NCBI RefSeq assembly: GCF_004331455.1
Contig: NZ_SJJR01000006.1
Coordinates: forward strand, 124,001-188,000
DNA from: Micromonospora zingiberis
GTDB lineage: Bacteria; Actinomycetota; Actinomycetes; Mycobacteriales; Micromonosporaceae
Direction of reading: 5' to 3'
DNA: 64,000 nt
Under the pieces are notes generated by a model. The model was not told the DNA's origin and ran no database searches. It saw nothing but the letters and a program-made list of their open reading frames with translations. Shown here piece after piece: positions 44,775-51,698 of the stretch. The translations under genes were made by a program, and so were the position numbers. Positions within the stretch are counted from its first letter, which is position 1. Every line of letters begins with the position of its first letter.

Positions 44775-45089
44775 GTGTCCACGTCTGAGGTGATCACCGC
44801 TGTGATTGCAGCCCTGCTCGGCGGTGGCGGTCTCGCCTTCCTTCAGGCCGTGTTCTCCGGGATCGGAAGCCTGCGCCAGGGCGCGCGGGCGCATGAGCGG
44901 GAGTCAGTGCGGGACCTGTCCAAGGCCCGGGACGCTGCCGATGACCGGGCTGCCCGGGCCGAGGCCGACCGGGATTTTTGGCGCAACGTCGCGGGCGGCT
45001 ACGCCTATCAGCTGCGTCGTGCCGGTGAGGAGCCGATCCCGCCGGATCCTGTCCCGCCGTCTGCGCGGGACCGTGTCGAGAGAGTCTGA
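44775..45089 (+). CDS. Membrane-anchored coiled-coil protein of the lysis cassette
   Basis: A 104-residue protein with one N-terminal membrane helix (SEVITAVIAALLGGGGLAFL) followed by a charged coiled coil (ARAHERESVRDLSKARDAAD). This layout recurs beside holins in actinophages and may be a holin partner or spanin-like factor. GTG start, ribosome site AAGGGGGG at 44764-44771. Confidence 0.6.
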   Translation: MSTSEVITAVIAALLGGGGLAFLQAVFSGIGSLRQGARAHERESVRDLSKARDAADDRAARAEADRDFWRNVAGGYAYQLRRAGEEPIPPDPVPPSARDRVERV

Positions 45090-45100
45090 GGAGGCTCGTC

Positions 45101-45340
45101 ATGCAGAACAACTACAGCCCCAACCCCGACCAGTCCGAGCCGGTCATGTCGGCTGCCACCATCACTGCTGCGGTGACCGCCGTGATCGCGCTGTTGGTCG
45201 CGTTCGGCCTGGAGTTGAGCGAGGGGCAGACGGCCGCGATCCTGGGTGTCGTGGCTGTCGTGGGGCCGCTGGTGGCCGGGTGGTGGGCGCGGCGGTCGGC
45301 GTACGCCCCGGCGACGGTGGCGCGACTGCTGCGCCGGTAG
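45101..45340 (+). CDS. Holin
   Basis: A 79-residue protein with two membrane helices (ATITAAVTAVIALLVAFGLE and TAAILGVVAVVGPLVAGWWA) separated by a short polar turn, and a basic C-terminus (RRSAYAPATVARLLRR). Size, topology and place at the end of the lysis cassette fit a class II holin that releases the endolysin. Ribosome site GAGGAGG at 45088-45094. A strong terminator follows. Confidence 0.75.
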   Translation: MQNNYSPNPDQSEPVMSAATITAAVTAVIALLVAFGLELSEGQTAAILGVVAVVGPLVAGWWARRSAYAPATVARLLRR

Positions 45341-45392
45341 ACTCCACAGTGCGGTGTCGATGCCCGCGCAGCGTCGGGACCGACCACGTGCG

Positions 45393-45431
45393 AAGGCCCC
45401 CGCTCTCCCCTGGTGGGAGGGCGGGGGCCTT
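45393..45431 (+). terminator. Terminator of the late operon
   Basis: AAGGCCCCCGC (45393-45403) pairs with GCGGGGGCCTT (45421-45431), with an inner CTCCC/GGGAG stem. A short T-run follows. It marks the end of the structural and lysis operon. Confidence 0.8.
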
Positions 45432-45524
45432 TCTGTGTGCGCGGGAGATGGCGCGAAGGAAAGCGCTTGCCTGAGGTTTCCCCAGCGAGGTGTGGAGGGG
45501 CCGGTCACCCGGCCCCTCCACCCG

Positions 45525-45824
45525 TCACAGCCAGGTGATCCAGTGCTTGTGCTGCCCGCCGATGCTCACCGCTGCGGCCCGCTCCTCGGGGCGGAGGACC
45601 TTTTGGTTGCTCTCCGGGATGACGTAGACGTTGGGGTCGTTGCGGACCAGCCAGAGGGCTCCGGCGGTCATGTCGGCGGTGGTGAGGCCGGTGATCGCGG
45701 CGATCGCGGCGAAGCTGACGCAGGCGGCCAGACCGGTCTGGCCGTTGCTGAGGGTGCGGTGGGCCCAGCGGATCTCGTCGGCGGCGGTTTCGTCGTTCAT
45801 CATCCGGATCTCCGTGATCTGCAT
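45525..45824 (-). CDS. Hypothetical phage protein, divergent from an HTH regulator
   Basis: A 99-residue protein. ATG 45824 is preceded by GGGAGAAGGAA, a good ribosome site; the open frame upstream is non-coding. It contains an Ala-rich, weakly hydrophobic segment (LAACVSFAAIAAITGLTTAD) and ends in KHWITWL. It has its own promoter and shares a control region with the HTH gene at 45966. No family recognised. Confidence 0.65.
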   Translation of the reverse strand: MQITEIRMMNDETAADEIRWAHRTLSNGQTGLAACVSFAAIAAITGLTTADMTAGALWLVRNDPNVYVIPESNQKVLRPEERAAAVSIGGQHKHWITWL

Positions 45825-45856
45825 TTCCTTCTCCCTGTCTCCCTTGCTGTGCCTAA

Positions 45857-45886
45857 AGTCTAGCACGCATGGTTGACGTTCGTCAA
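45857..45886 (-). promoter_or_regulatory. Promoter of the leftward gene at 45525
   Basis: On the minus strand TTGACG (45881-45886) and TAGACT (45857-45862) are separated by 18 bp. The -35 box lies inside the palindrome at 45871-45888, so a bound regulator would block it. The leader is about 25 bp and carries the ribosome site. Confidence 0.7.
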
Positions 45887-45944
45887 CCGGAATTAGCGGG
45901 TCAGGGGCACTTTTCTTGCGCAGAGCGAGTTGACGCACGTCAAC
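45871..45944. promoter_or_regulatory. Twin palindromic operators GTTGACG-NN-CGTCAAC
   Basis: GGTTGACG-TT-CGTCAACC (45871-45888) and GTTGACG-CA-CGTCAAC (45929-45944) are both perfect dyads, 57 bp centre to centre. Each contains the -35 box of one of the two divergent promoters. The HTH protein encoded at 45966 is the obvious candidate ligand, making this a symmetric autoregulated switch. Binding is inferred. Confidence 0.7.
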
Positions 45945-45959
45945 CGCCCTGTCTATCCT
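45930..45959 (+). promoter_or_regulatory. Promoter of the HTH gene at 45966
   Basis: TTGACG (45930-45935), 18 bp, TATCCT (45954-45959). The predicted start of transcription falls on the ATG at 45966, so the message is probably leaderless. The -35 box lies in the operator at 45929-45944. Confidence 0.7.
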
Positions 45960-45965
45960 GGACGC

Positions 45966-46163
45966 ATGACCACTCCGCCGCGCGACGCGAAGATCCCCGA
46001 CCTCGTCTCCCTCCAGGAGGCTGCCGACATGCTCGGCATCAGCAAGCAGGCCGCCCACAAGCGCGCCGAGCGCGGGCAGCTCCTCGGCGCCCGGGTCGGC
46101 AGCGCCTGGGTGTTCCGGCGCGCCCTTGTCGAGGCCGCCGTCGCCTCAGGCAAGGACGGGTAG
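45966..46163 (+). CDS. Excisionase-family helix-turn-helix regulator
   Basis: A 65-residue DNA-binding protein of the MerR/excisionase type: VSLQEAADMLGISKQAAHKR AERGQ, then SAWVFRRALVEAAV. It is divergent from the gene at 45525 and flanked by twin dyads. Such short proteins act as regulators or as recombination directionality factors; control of the neighbouring conjugation-type block or of its divergent partner seems likely. Leaderless start. Confidence 0.75.
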   Translation: MTTPPRDAKIPDLVSLQEAADMLGISKQAAHKRAERGQLLGARVGSAWVFRRALVEAAVASGKDG

Positions 46164-46201
46164 GGGAACGCGCTTTCCTCCGCTGCCTCTTCAACGCCAA
46201 T

Positions 46202-46232
46202 GGCCCCGCACCCACCAAGGGTTGCCGGGGCC
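46202..46232. terminator. Bidirectional terminator
   Basis: GGCCCCG (46202-46208) pairs with CGGGGCC (46226-46232). It lies between the convergent HTH gene and the minus-strand membrane gene. Confidence 0.6.
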
Positions 46233-46251
46233 GCAGCGCGTCTACGGGGGG

Positions 46252-46470
46252 CTACAGCGCCAGCCACACCGCGACACCAGCGGCAGCGAGCACCAGCACC
46301 ACGCCCGCGATCCAGCCGGCTGCCTCCCGGGCCAGCCACGCGGCCTCGGACAGCCAGCCAGCCGCCCAGGACCACGCCCAGGCGGCCCGCTCCCACCGCC
46401 GAGCCGCCTCCCAGGTGGCGAGCACGCCGGTGATGACCCCCGCTCCGTAGGCGATGACAAGATGCCTCAT
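46252..46470 (-). CDS. Small membrane protein downstream of the TraB-like gene
   Basis: A 72-residue protein with a Trp/Ala-rich helix (WERAAWAWSWAAGWLSEAAW) between two hydrophobic segments (LVIAYGAGVITGVLAT and AAGWIAGVVLVLAAAGVAV). ATG 46470 follows GGAGAG. Small membrane proteins next to traB genes of Streptomyces plasmids are often Spd (spread) proteins that work with TraB during transfer through mycelium; that role is suggested by position only. Confidence 0.6.
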   Translation of the reverse strand: MRHLVIAYGAGVITGVLATWEAARRWERAAWAWSWAAGWLSEAAWLAREAAGWIAGVVLVLAAAGVAVWLAL

Positions 46471-46508
46471 GACTCACTCTCCGTGATCTGCGGGCGGCTC
46501 GTGCGGGC

Positions 46509-46604
46509 CGTACGGACCGTCCGCACGACTCTCGCCGGGTCCAGATAGAGGGGCGTACGGATGGCGTACGGACGGGCAGCGTACGGACCGTCCGTACGCC
46601 ATCC
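46509..46604. repeat. CGTACGGA octamer cluster with 17-bp stem-loop, clt-like
   Basis: The octamer CGTACGGA occurs directly at 46509, 46554, 46565 and 46580 and inverted at 46591. GGATGGCGTACGGACGG (46559-46575) and its exact complement (46588-46604) form a 17-bp stem with a 12-base loop. The cluster lies within 111 bp downstream of the TraB-like stop. In Streptomyces conjugative plasmids, TraB binds short 8-bp repeats in the clt locus beside traB. The position and unit length match that plan, though the octamer differs from published ones I recall. Confidence 0.6.
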
Positions 46605-46619
46605 GGCTGTCACGGTGAG

Positions 46620-48548
46620 TCACTGCGCGGGTTCCGGGATGCGGATCCGGTAGACACCCCGGTCGGTCTTCTGGAGCAGGGCACCCGGGCCGGAGCACAG
46701 CCGGCGCAGCTCCTTGCCCACCCACGCTGCGGTGAGGCCGGTCGCCTCGATGACGTCGCCCAGCTCCGCCGGCCGGATCTGGTCGGTGCCAGCGTCGTGC
46801 AGCCGCAGCAGGTAATCCCGCATCCACGCCCGCGCTTCCTCGGTACCCATCGGCGGGGTGCGGAGCTGACCAAGGGCGAGCCGCGGCATGTCGGCGGGGA
46901 TGGCGATGGGCTGGCTGGGGTCCACGTCGTCCGGCGGGTCGGTCAGATCAAGCGCACGGTTGAGCACGCGCTCCTCCTGGTCCTCGCCGGCCGGCGGGGT
47001 GGCGGGCGGGTCCACAGGGTCCTCCCGGCGGGGGGTGGGCGACGGTCGGTTCGCCGAGGTCTGCCGGTGCTGGGCAACGACCGCCGCCCGGTCGTCCTCG
47101 CTGCGGGCGATGAACGCCCTCGCCGGCATCGACCAGCGCTCCTGATCCACACCGGGCAGCTCGGCGTACAGGTAGCCGGGCCTGCCGTTCTTCCACTCCC
47201 ACGGCGCCGCGCCCGAATCTAGGGTGCTCTCCGACAGGGCCGCCTCAGCGTCGTCGTCCCTGGCCACGCCGAGGCAGACCCGGGCCGAGATGTTGGCCCG
47301 GGCGCTGGTCGGGAAGCGGTCGTGAGTGGCGCGCTGTAGCTCGACCAGCAAGAAGATGCCCACCGACCGGGCGGACTCGGTGATGTCCACGAAGCTGTCG
47401 GACTCGGACACAAGCCGGGCGGCCTCGAAGTTCACCACCGCCCAGTAGTCGAGCCCGCAACCCTTCACCCACTGCTTCAGGCCGCGCTGGCCGAGGTGCC
47501 GGGCCCGCTGTGCGATGACCTGCGGCAGCGACTCGATGAAGTCCTCCGCGCTGACCGCGTCGAGGTGCGTCTCGTGGGCACCCTTCCGTAGCCACTCGGG
47601 CAACTGGTCGCCCTTGCGGGTGTCGGTGATGATGAGTCGCACGTCGGTGCGGGTAAGCAGGTCAGCGCACAGGTTCAACACCAACTCGGTCTTGCCCGCG
47701 CCGGACATGCCCACCACAGATAGGTGCGCCGAGTTGCGGCCCTTTGAGTGATCGCCGGGGAGCCAGATCTCCAGCGGCTCCCCGTCCTCCATCACACCGA
47801 GCCGCGTCGGCGCGTCTGCGATCGACGCTCCGGGCGCGGACGGGCCAGGCCAGTATCGCGTCTCCTTGAGTTGGTCGACGGGCACCACCGACACCGTCGC
47901 CCGCCGCGCCGAATCGGGGTTCGGGATAACCCGCACGGCGGTCGGGGACACGTCCAAGGCGGACGCCAGTGCGCCTCGCTCGCCGGCCAAGTCGCTGGCG
48001 GTGACGCCGGGCTCCAGGACAACTGGGGCGGTAGCACGCGCCCCGTCGACTTTCGGCTGGCCGATCCGGGCGCTCCGCAGGCTCTTGACGGCCTCCTTGA
48101 GGCTGCCGTTGTCGGCCTGCTCGTCGCTGCCACCGGAGCGCATCACCCGCACCACCGCCATGGCGATCGACGCCACGGGCGCGCCAATGAGCCACATGTC
48201 CAGCCACGGGCGTTCCCACGGTCCGGCGAGCATCGCGCCGATGGTCCAGGCGCTGCCGGCGACGCAGGACAGGGTGGCGGTGGCTTGGCGGACGATGCCG
48301 CGAGCGGCTGCCGCTCGCCAGGTCAGGCCGGTGAGCGCGGTGCCGGCGAGGGTGAGTCCGGCGGCTGCGGCGCCGGCCACGGCGGGGCTGTCCGCCCAGT
48401 AGGCGTGTGCTCCGGCGGTGGCCGCCCACAGTCCGACCGCGCTGGCTGGGGTGACCAGGTACGGCCAGAGGGGGATCCGCACGGTGTGGACGGTGGCGAC
48501 GCCGTCGTATCCGGCGTTGCGGGGCATCCTCGTCGTGGTCTTCGCCAT
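46620..48548 (-). CDS. TraB/FtsK-like conjugative DNA translocase
   Basis: A 642-residue FtsK/SpoIIIE-family protein. Residues about 25-135 hold four membrane segments, residues about 150-265 a linker, and residues 265-470 the motor domain with Walker A GMSGAGKT (280-287) and Walker B-type RLIITDTRKGD. Residues about 565-640 form a winged-helix gamma-like domain (GDVIEATGLTAAWVGKELRR). GDHSKGRNSAHLSVVGMSG is the style of actinomycete plasmid transfer proteins (TraB/TraSA), not of chromosomal FtsK, which has a longer N-terminus and GxxGSGKS. It should pump double-stranded DNA between hyphae. It heads away from the DUF2637 gene on the same strand. Confidence 0.85.
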   Translation of the reverse strand: MAKTTTRMPRNAGYDGVATVHTVRIPLWPYLVTPASAVGLWAATAGAHAYWADSPAVAGAAAAGLTLAGTALTGLTWRAAAARGIVRQATATLSCVAGSAWTIGAMLAGPWERPWLDMWLIGAPVASIAMAVVRVMRSGGSDEQADNGSLKEAVKSLRSARIGQPKVDGARATAPVVLEPGVTASDLAGERGALASALDVSPTAVRVIPNPDSARRATVSVVPVDQLKETRYWPGPSAPGASIADAPTRLGVMEDGEPLEIWLPGDHSKGRNSAHLSVVGMSGAGKTELVLNLCADLLTRTDVRLIITDTRKGDQLPEWLRKGAHETHLDAVSAEDFIESLPQVIAQRARHLGQRGLKQWVKGCGLDYWAVVNFEAARLVSESDSFVDITESARSVGIFLLVELQRATHDRFPTSARANISARVCLGVARDDDAEAALSESTLDSGAAPWEWKNGRPGYLYAELPGVDQERWSMPARAFIARSEDDRAAVVAQHRQTSANRPSPTPRREDPVDPPATPPAGEDQEERVLNRALDLTDPPDDVDPSQPIAIPADMPRLALGQLRTPPMGTEEARAWMRDYLLRLHDAGTDQIRPAELGDVIEATGLTAAWVGKELRRLCSGPGALLQKTDRGVYRIRIPEPAQ

Positions 48549-48560
48549 GATGGTGCGCTC

Positions 48561-48935
48561 CTAGGCCTTGAACTTGAATTCGTTGCGGCGCGGCCGGTGC
48601 CCGGCCTGCTCCAGTTCCGGCATGTAGACGGCCTGGAAGCGGGTGGCGGCGGTGACGATGTACCGGCCACCGATCACGAGCGCCTCGCTGGCCTGCTGGA
48701 TGGGGCGGGCGACTTGGCGGGCGCGGGCACGTCCGGTCATGCCGCCCATCGGTCCGGAGCGGATGGCGCGCAGACGGGCGTCCAGTTCGGACGCCACGAT
48801 GCCCAGTTCCAGGGCGCCCGCGTGGAGGATGCGCCGGCTGGTCTCGCACCACTCCAGGAGGGCGATGTTGTCGGTGAGGCTGTCGGCGCCTGCGAAGAAG
48901 TTCCGGGCGGTCTTCGCCTGCTGCTGGTTCGGCAT
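48561..48935 (-). CDS. Plasmid transfer-associated protein
   Basis: A 124-residue mostly helical protein 12 bp upstream of the TraB-like gene in the same operon. It contains NIALLEWCETSRRILHAGAL and GRARARQVARPIQQASEALV. Small genes in this place next to traB are usual in actinomycete integrative elements, but I do not recognise a named family. A TraB accessory role is inferred from the tight spacing. Confidence 0.6.
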   Translation of the reverse strand: MPNQQQAKTARNFFAGADSLTDNIALLEWCETSRRILHAGALELGIVASELDARLRAIRSGPMGGMTGRARARQVARPIQQASEALVIGGRYIVTAATRFQAVYMPELEQAGHRPRRNEFKFKA

Positions 48936-48936
48936 G

Positions 48937-49107
48937 TCAGATCTCCTTCACTGCGAGAACGGGGGTGGCGTGGGCGGCGCGCATTTCGCGGATTCGGACG
49001 GCGAGTTGCTTCAGCGACCGGGCGGGCGTGGTGACGGTGCGGCCGGCCAGCGCCCGCGCGGGCGAGTCCACGGGCACCTGCCCGCGAACCATGTGGACGG
49101 TGGGCAT
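48937..49107 (-). CDS. Small hypothetical protein of the transfer operon
   Basis: A 56-residue protein. ATG 49107 is preceded by the strong ribosome site GAGGAGG, which decides the start; the longer upstream frame is a shadow. It is basic and partly helical (RSLKQLAVRIREMRAAHATP). One base separates its stop from the next start (48935), so it is translated with the transfer genes. Function unknown. Confidence 0.55.
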   Translation of the reverse strand: MPTVHMVRGQVPVDSPARALAGRTVTTPARSLKQLAVRIREMRAAHATPVLAVKEI

Positions 49108-49174
49108 GATGGGTGCCTCCTCTGGGAGATGCGGGCCCCGGCCGGCTGTGGAAGGTGTGGCCGGGGCCCGCTGC

Positions 49175-50251
49175 TTATCGGGACGGTGGGGCGTTGTCGC
49201 GCTTCCACCCGTTGGCGTACGACCGGCTGACGCCGGCCTTCGTGGCCAGTTCACTTCCGGTCGGTGGGCGCCCCAGTTCGGCCACAAGGGCGGCGAAGGC
49301 GGCGGCCGTGCGGTCGGCCTCGGTGGCCGGCTTTCGGGTGGACTTCGTGGTCACCCGCCGGCTCGTCTTGGCGACCACGGTGGGGCGCTTCGTGGTCGGC
49401 CGTGAAGTGGCCACGGTGGTCGGCTGCGTGGCCGGCGGCGGGCTGGCCACGGCGGGCAGTTCGGGTCGGGGTGCGGTGGCCACGGCCGGGCGCGTGATGC
49501 CCGCAGAGTGAGGCCGGTCCGTCGCCGCTGACCAGTGCGTCATGGCATCCGCGAGCCCGATGCGCGCCACCCGGGGGGCGAGGCTCTGCATCGCGGTGGC
49601 GGTCTCTCGCTGGAGTTGCCGGCACGCCTGGATGTCGGGGTCGGACTCGTCGACCAGTTCGGCCCGGATCGGCTGGTGATTGCCCTCTCCGGTGAAGGCC
49701 TTGGCCGGGTCGGTGGCCGCGAGGACGAGCCTCCGCCATGCCACGAAAGTTGGCCACGGTGCCAAGGCCAGTCGGACCAGCCGTGGGTAGGTGATGGCCA
49801 CCGGGCCGGGCTGGCCACGGCGGCGCAGCACCTGGCGGCGGACCTCGCCGAGCAACACCTCGAAGGCCAGGTTGGCCACGATCGGTACGCCTCCGGCGAG
49901 GGCGATGGTCTGTGGGTCGCCGCCGGACCGCTCCCACGCCCAGGCCACGTTGCTGGCGGCGGAGCAGGCGACGGCGAGTGCGGTGCCAAGGCGGGCGAGG
50001 ACGGCGGGGCGTGCGTCGAGGCTGGCGGCGTAGGCAACGGCGGCCATGGCCACGGCCATGCCGTCGAGGACGAGCGGCAGCAACTGCGGGATGTGGAAGC
50101 CGGCGGCGTTGGCGAAGGCGGTCTGCTCTTCGAAGCTCCAGACCGCTCCGGCGGCCCAGACGGCCCCGATGAGGGTGAGGGCCAGGCCGACGGGGAGGGC
50201 GGCGATGAAGCGCTGCCGCTTGGTCGGCCGGGTCTTGGTGCCGGTGCTCAT
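49175..50251 (-). CDS. DUF2637 domain membrane protein (SpdB-like)
   Basis: A 358-residue protein. Residues about 15-145 form four membrane helices (RFIAALPVGLALTLIGAVWA, LVLDGMAVAMAAVAYAASLD and two more), matching the DUF2637 family found on actinomycete plasmids and integrative conjugative elements beside traB. A cytoplasmic region follows, with a Thr/Pro/Lys-rich linker and a C-terminal helix-turn-helix (FAALVAELGRPPTGSELATK AGVSRSYANGW). It may act as a spread protein or regulator. First gene of the leftward transfer operon. A -10-like CATACT lies 7 bp before the ATG. Confidence 0.8.
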   Translation of the reverse strand: MSTGTKTRPTKRQRFIAALPVGLALTLIGAVWAAGAVWSFEEQTAFANAAGFHIPQLLPLVLDGMAVAMAAVAYAASLDARPAVLARLGTALAVACSAASNVAWAWERSGGDPQTIALAGGVPIVANLAFEVLLGEVRRQVLRRRGQPGPVAITYPRLVRLALAPWPTFVAWRRLVLAATDPAKAFTGEGNHQPIRAELVDESDPDIQACRQLQRETATAMQSLAPRVARIGLADAMTHWSAATDRPHSAGITRPAVATAPRPELPAVASPPPATQPTTVATSRPTTKRPTVVAKTSRRVTTKSTRKPATEADRTAAAFAALVAELGRPPTGSELATKAGVSRSYANGWKRDNAPPSR

Positions 50252-50343
50252 GCCCGCCAGTATGGCACAGTAAGTACGTAGAGCACATTAAGCACGATGA
50301 GGGGAGCCCTGGTGTCGATCACCGCCACGCTCGATCCGACCGC

Positions 50344-50349
50344 TACGAT
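50344..50349 (+). promoter_or_regulatory. -10 box for a leaderless HTH gene
   Basis: TACGAT ends 7 bp before ATG 50357, the spacing expected for a leaderless message. No consensus -35 is visible, so the call is modest. Confidence 0.4.
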
Positions 50350-50356
50350 CGGCACG

Positions 50357-50593
50357 ATGGCGAGAAGCGTGGAAGATCTGGAGAGCGCAGCCCGCACCGG
50401 CGAGTGGCTGCGTCCCGGCGACGTGGCGCTCGTCCTCGGCGTGTCCCGCACCGCGGTGGTGCGGATGCTCAACGCTGACCCGCCAGCACTCCGCTACCGG
50501 ATCAAGCCAGGTAGCGGCCGGCACCGTGAGTGCCATCCAGACGACGTGATCGCGGCCCTGGAGCAGCGTCGCCAGGTCCACGGCGACCAGTAG
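50357..50593 (+). CDS. Excisionase-like helix-turn-helix protein
   Basis: A 78-residue DNA-binding protein (WLRPGDVALVLGVSRTAVVR, then RYRIKPGSGRHRECHPDDVI) of the MerR/Xis type. I chose ATG 50357 because of the -10 box just upstream; ATG 50297 would add 20 residues that look non-coding. It is divergent from the transfer operon, so it may regulate it, or serve as directionality factor. A terminator follows its stop. Confidence 0.7.
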   Translation: MARSVEDLESAARTGEWLRPGDVALVLGVSRTAVVRMLNADPPALRYRIKPGSGRHRECHPDDVIAALEQRRQVHGDQ

Positions 50594-50607
50594 CCCACAC
50601 ACGACTT

Positions 50608-50641
50608 CGCCCCACCTGCCTCCGGGCTGGTGGGGCGTTTG
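50608..50641 (+). terminator. Terminator after the HTH gene
   Basis: CGCCCCACC (50608-50616) pairs with GGTGGGGCG (50629-50637), followed by TTT. It lies between convergent genes and may work in both directions. Confidence 0.75.
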
Positions 50642-50652
50642 CTGACCCCCGG

Positions 50653-50853
50653 TCACCGCGTGTGCGGCGGGATCCACCAGTGCGCGCCGACCAGCCGCAG
50701 GTAGGCATACGCGGTGATCAGGGGCCAGCACTTCCACGGCGAATGGCAGATCGGGCACCAGTCCCGGCGGGCGGGCGTCGGCCAGTGGTCGGTGATGATC
50801 ACCCGCGCGGAGAGGATCAGCCGGGCGCGGACCTGGGCGGCCAGGTCAGCCAT
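50653..50853 (-). CDS. Small Cys-containing hypothetical protein
   Basis: A 66-residue protein with CPICHSPWKC, a CXXC...C motif that may bind zinc, and Trp-rich ends. ATG 50853 overlaps the previous gene by 8 bp. Last of three tightly coupled minus-strand genes. Function unknown. Confidence 0.55.
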   Translation of the reverse strand: MADLAAQVRARLILSARVIITDHWPTPARRDWCPICHSPWKCWPLITAYAYLRLVGAHWWIPPHTR

Positions 50854-51031
50854 CGCGGGCTGCGGCCAGCCACCGCTGCTCGGCCCGGGTGTGCACCGGC
50901 CGGGCGCGGGCCAGCTCGGGGCATCCGTGCGGGGTGCAGGCGTCGCAGCGGCCGTCACGGTGTCGGGCGACGATGACGGCGGCGGCCTGCTCTACCTCGA
51001 TCAAGGGCGGCTCGTCGTACATCGAGGTCAT
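50846..51031 (-). CDS. Small Cys/His hypothetical protein
   Basis: A 61-residue protein with GRCDACTPHGCPELARARP, which has three Cys and one His. ATG 51031 overlaps the upstream stop as ATGA. Small proteins of this style are common on actinomycete integrative elements, near regulator genes. Function unknown. Confidence 0.55.
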   Translation of the reverse strand: MTSMYDEPPLIEVEQAAAVIVARHRDGRCDACTPHGCPELARARPVHTRAEQRWLAAARDG

Positions 51032-51222
51032 CCGAACGCTCCCGCGATGCCGGCGACCATCACGACCAGGACCAGCCCAGCAACGATCAGCCCGGGCAGC
51101 AGCTGCCGCCGGGGCAGGGGTGGGGTGACCGGGTATCTGGCGGTGCCGTCCGGGGTGGGTGGCCGGCCGTGGGCGACAGGACGCGCGAGCGGGCACGGGC
51201 CGGGGTGCGGACGCTCATCCAT
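51028..51222 (-). CDS. Small single-pass membrane protein
   Basis: A 64-residue protein with a proline-rich soluble part and a C-terminal membrane helix (LLPGLIVAGLVLVVMVAGIA). First of three overlapping genes. Similar to small Spd-type proteins of transfer operons by size and topology only. The leader of its message could form the hairpin at 51246-51288. Confidence 0.55.
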   Translation of the reverse strand: MDERPHPGPCPLARPVAHGRPPTPDGTARYPVTPPLPRRQLLPGLIVAGLVLVVMVAGIAGAFG

Positions 51223-51245
51223 CGGTGCCTCCACAGAGGGATGGA

Positions 51246-51288
51246 CGCCGAGGCGGGGCAGAACGGGGGAACCGCCCCCGCCTCGGCG
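51246..51288 (-). terminator. Leader hairpin upstream of the three-gene operon
   Basis: CGCCGAGGCGGGG (51246-51258) is perfectly complementary to CCCCGCCTCGGCG (51276-51288), with a 17-base loop. It lies in the likely leader of the leftward operon and could act as attenuator or block read-through from outside. Confidence 0.5.
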
Positions 51289-51341
51289 AGGTGCTCCACC
51301 GGTGCGACCCGAGGGGAGCGTCCGTAGGCTACATCGACTAG

Positions 51342-51356
51342 GTAGACTAGGTCTAC
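51342..51356. promoter_or_regulatory. GntR-type operator
   Basis: GTAGACTAGGTCTAC is a perfect dyad (GTAGAC-TAG-GTCTAC), with a partial direct repeat of CTAGGT around it. It lies in the divergent region between the leftward small-gene operon and the GntR gene at 51425, as expected for an autoregulatory KorSA-like operator. Binding is inferred. Confidence 0.6.
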
Positions 51357-51424
51357 GTACAGCGACCAGGTTGATGCGGAGAATCATGGGTGATCTACTC
51401 GGGGTGCGACCCGAGGAGAGACTC

Positions 51425-51646
51425 ATGCCCGCCAAGTACGAGCGGGTGGCTGACGCCATCCGTGAACAGATCCGGTCTGGCCAGCTGAAGCCGGGCGACA
51501 AACTGCCGTCCCTGTCGCAGCTCCAGGAGCAGTACGAGGTCAGCTACGGCAGCATCCGCGGCGCCATGCTCGTGCTGAAGGCCGAGAGGCTCATCGAAGG
51601 CCGCCCCGGCGAGGGTGTATACGTCCGGGAGCGGCCTACAGGTTAG
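51425..51646 (+). CDS. GntR-family regulator (KorSA-like, short)
   Basis: A 73-residue winged-helix protein that is essentially only the GntR DNA-binding domain (YERVADAIREQIRSGQLKPG, LSQLQEQYEVSYGSIRGAML). ATG 51425 follows GAGGAGAG; an in-frame ATG at 51386 with its own GGAG is the alternative. Short GntR regulators such as KorSA/KorA control tra genes on Streptomyces plasmids. The adjacent GTAGAC dyad is its likely target. Confidence 0.75.
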   Translation: MPAKYERVADAIREQIRSGQLKPGDKLPSLSQLQEQYEVSYGSIRGAMLVLKAERLIEGRPGEGVYVRERPTG

Positions 51647-51698
51647 CCGGTTAACCGGTCCACCTGCTCACCGCCGGGCCGTCCGTAGCGTCCGCCGG

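Noticed and set aside
46620..48548. Chromosomal cell-division FtsK
   Set aside because: The protein is too short, the N-terminus and linker differ, and it sits in the prophage with DUF2637 and GntR genes, matching plasmid TraB proteins.
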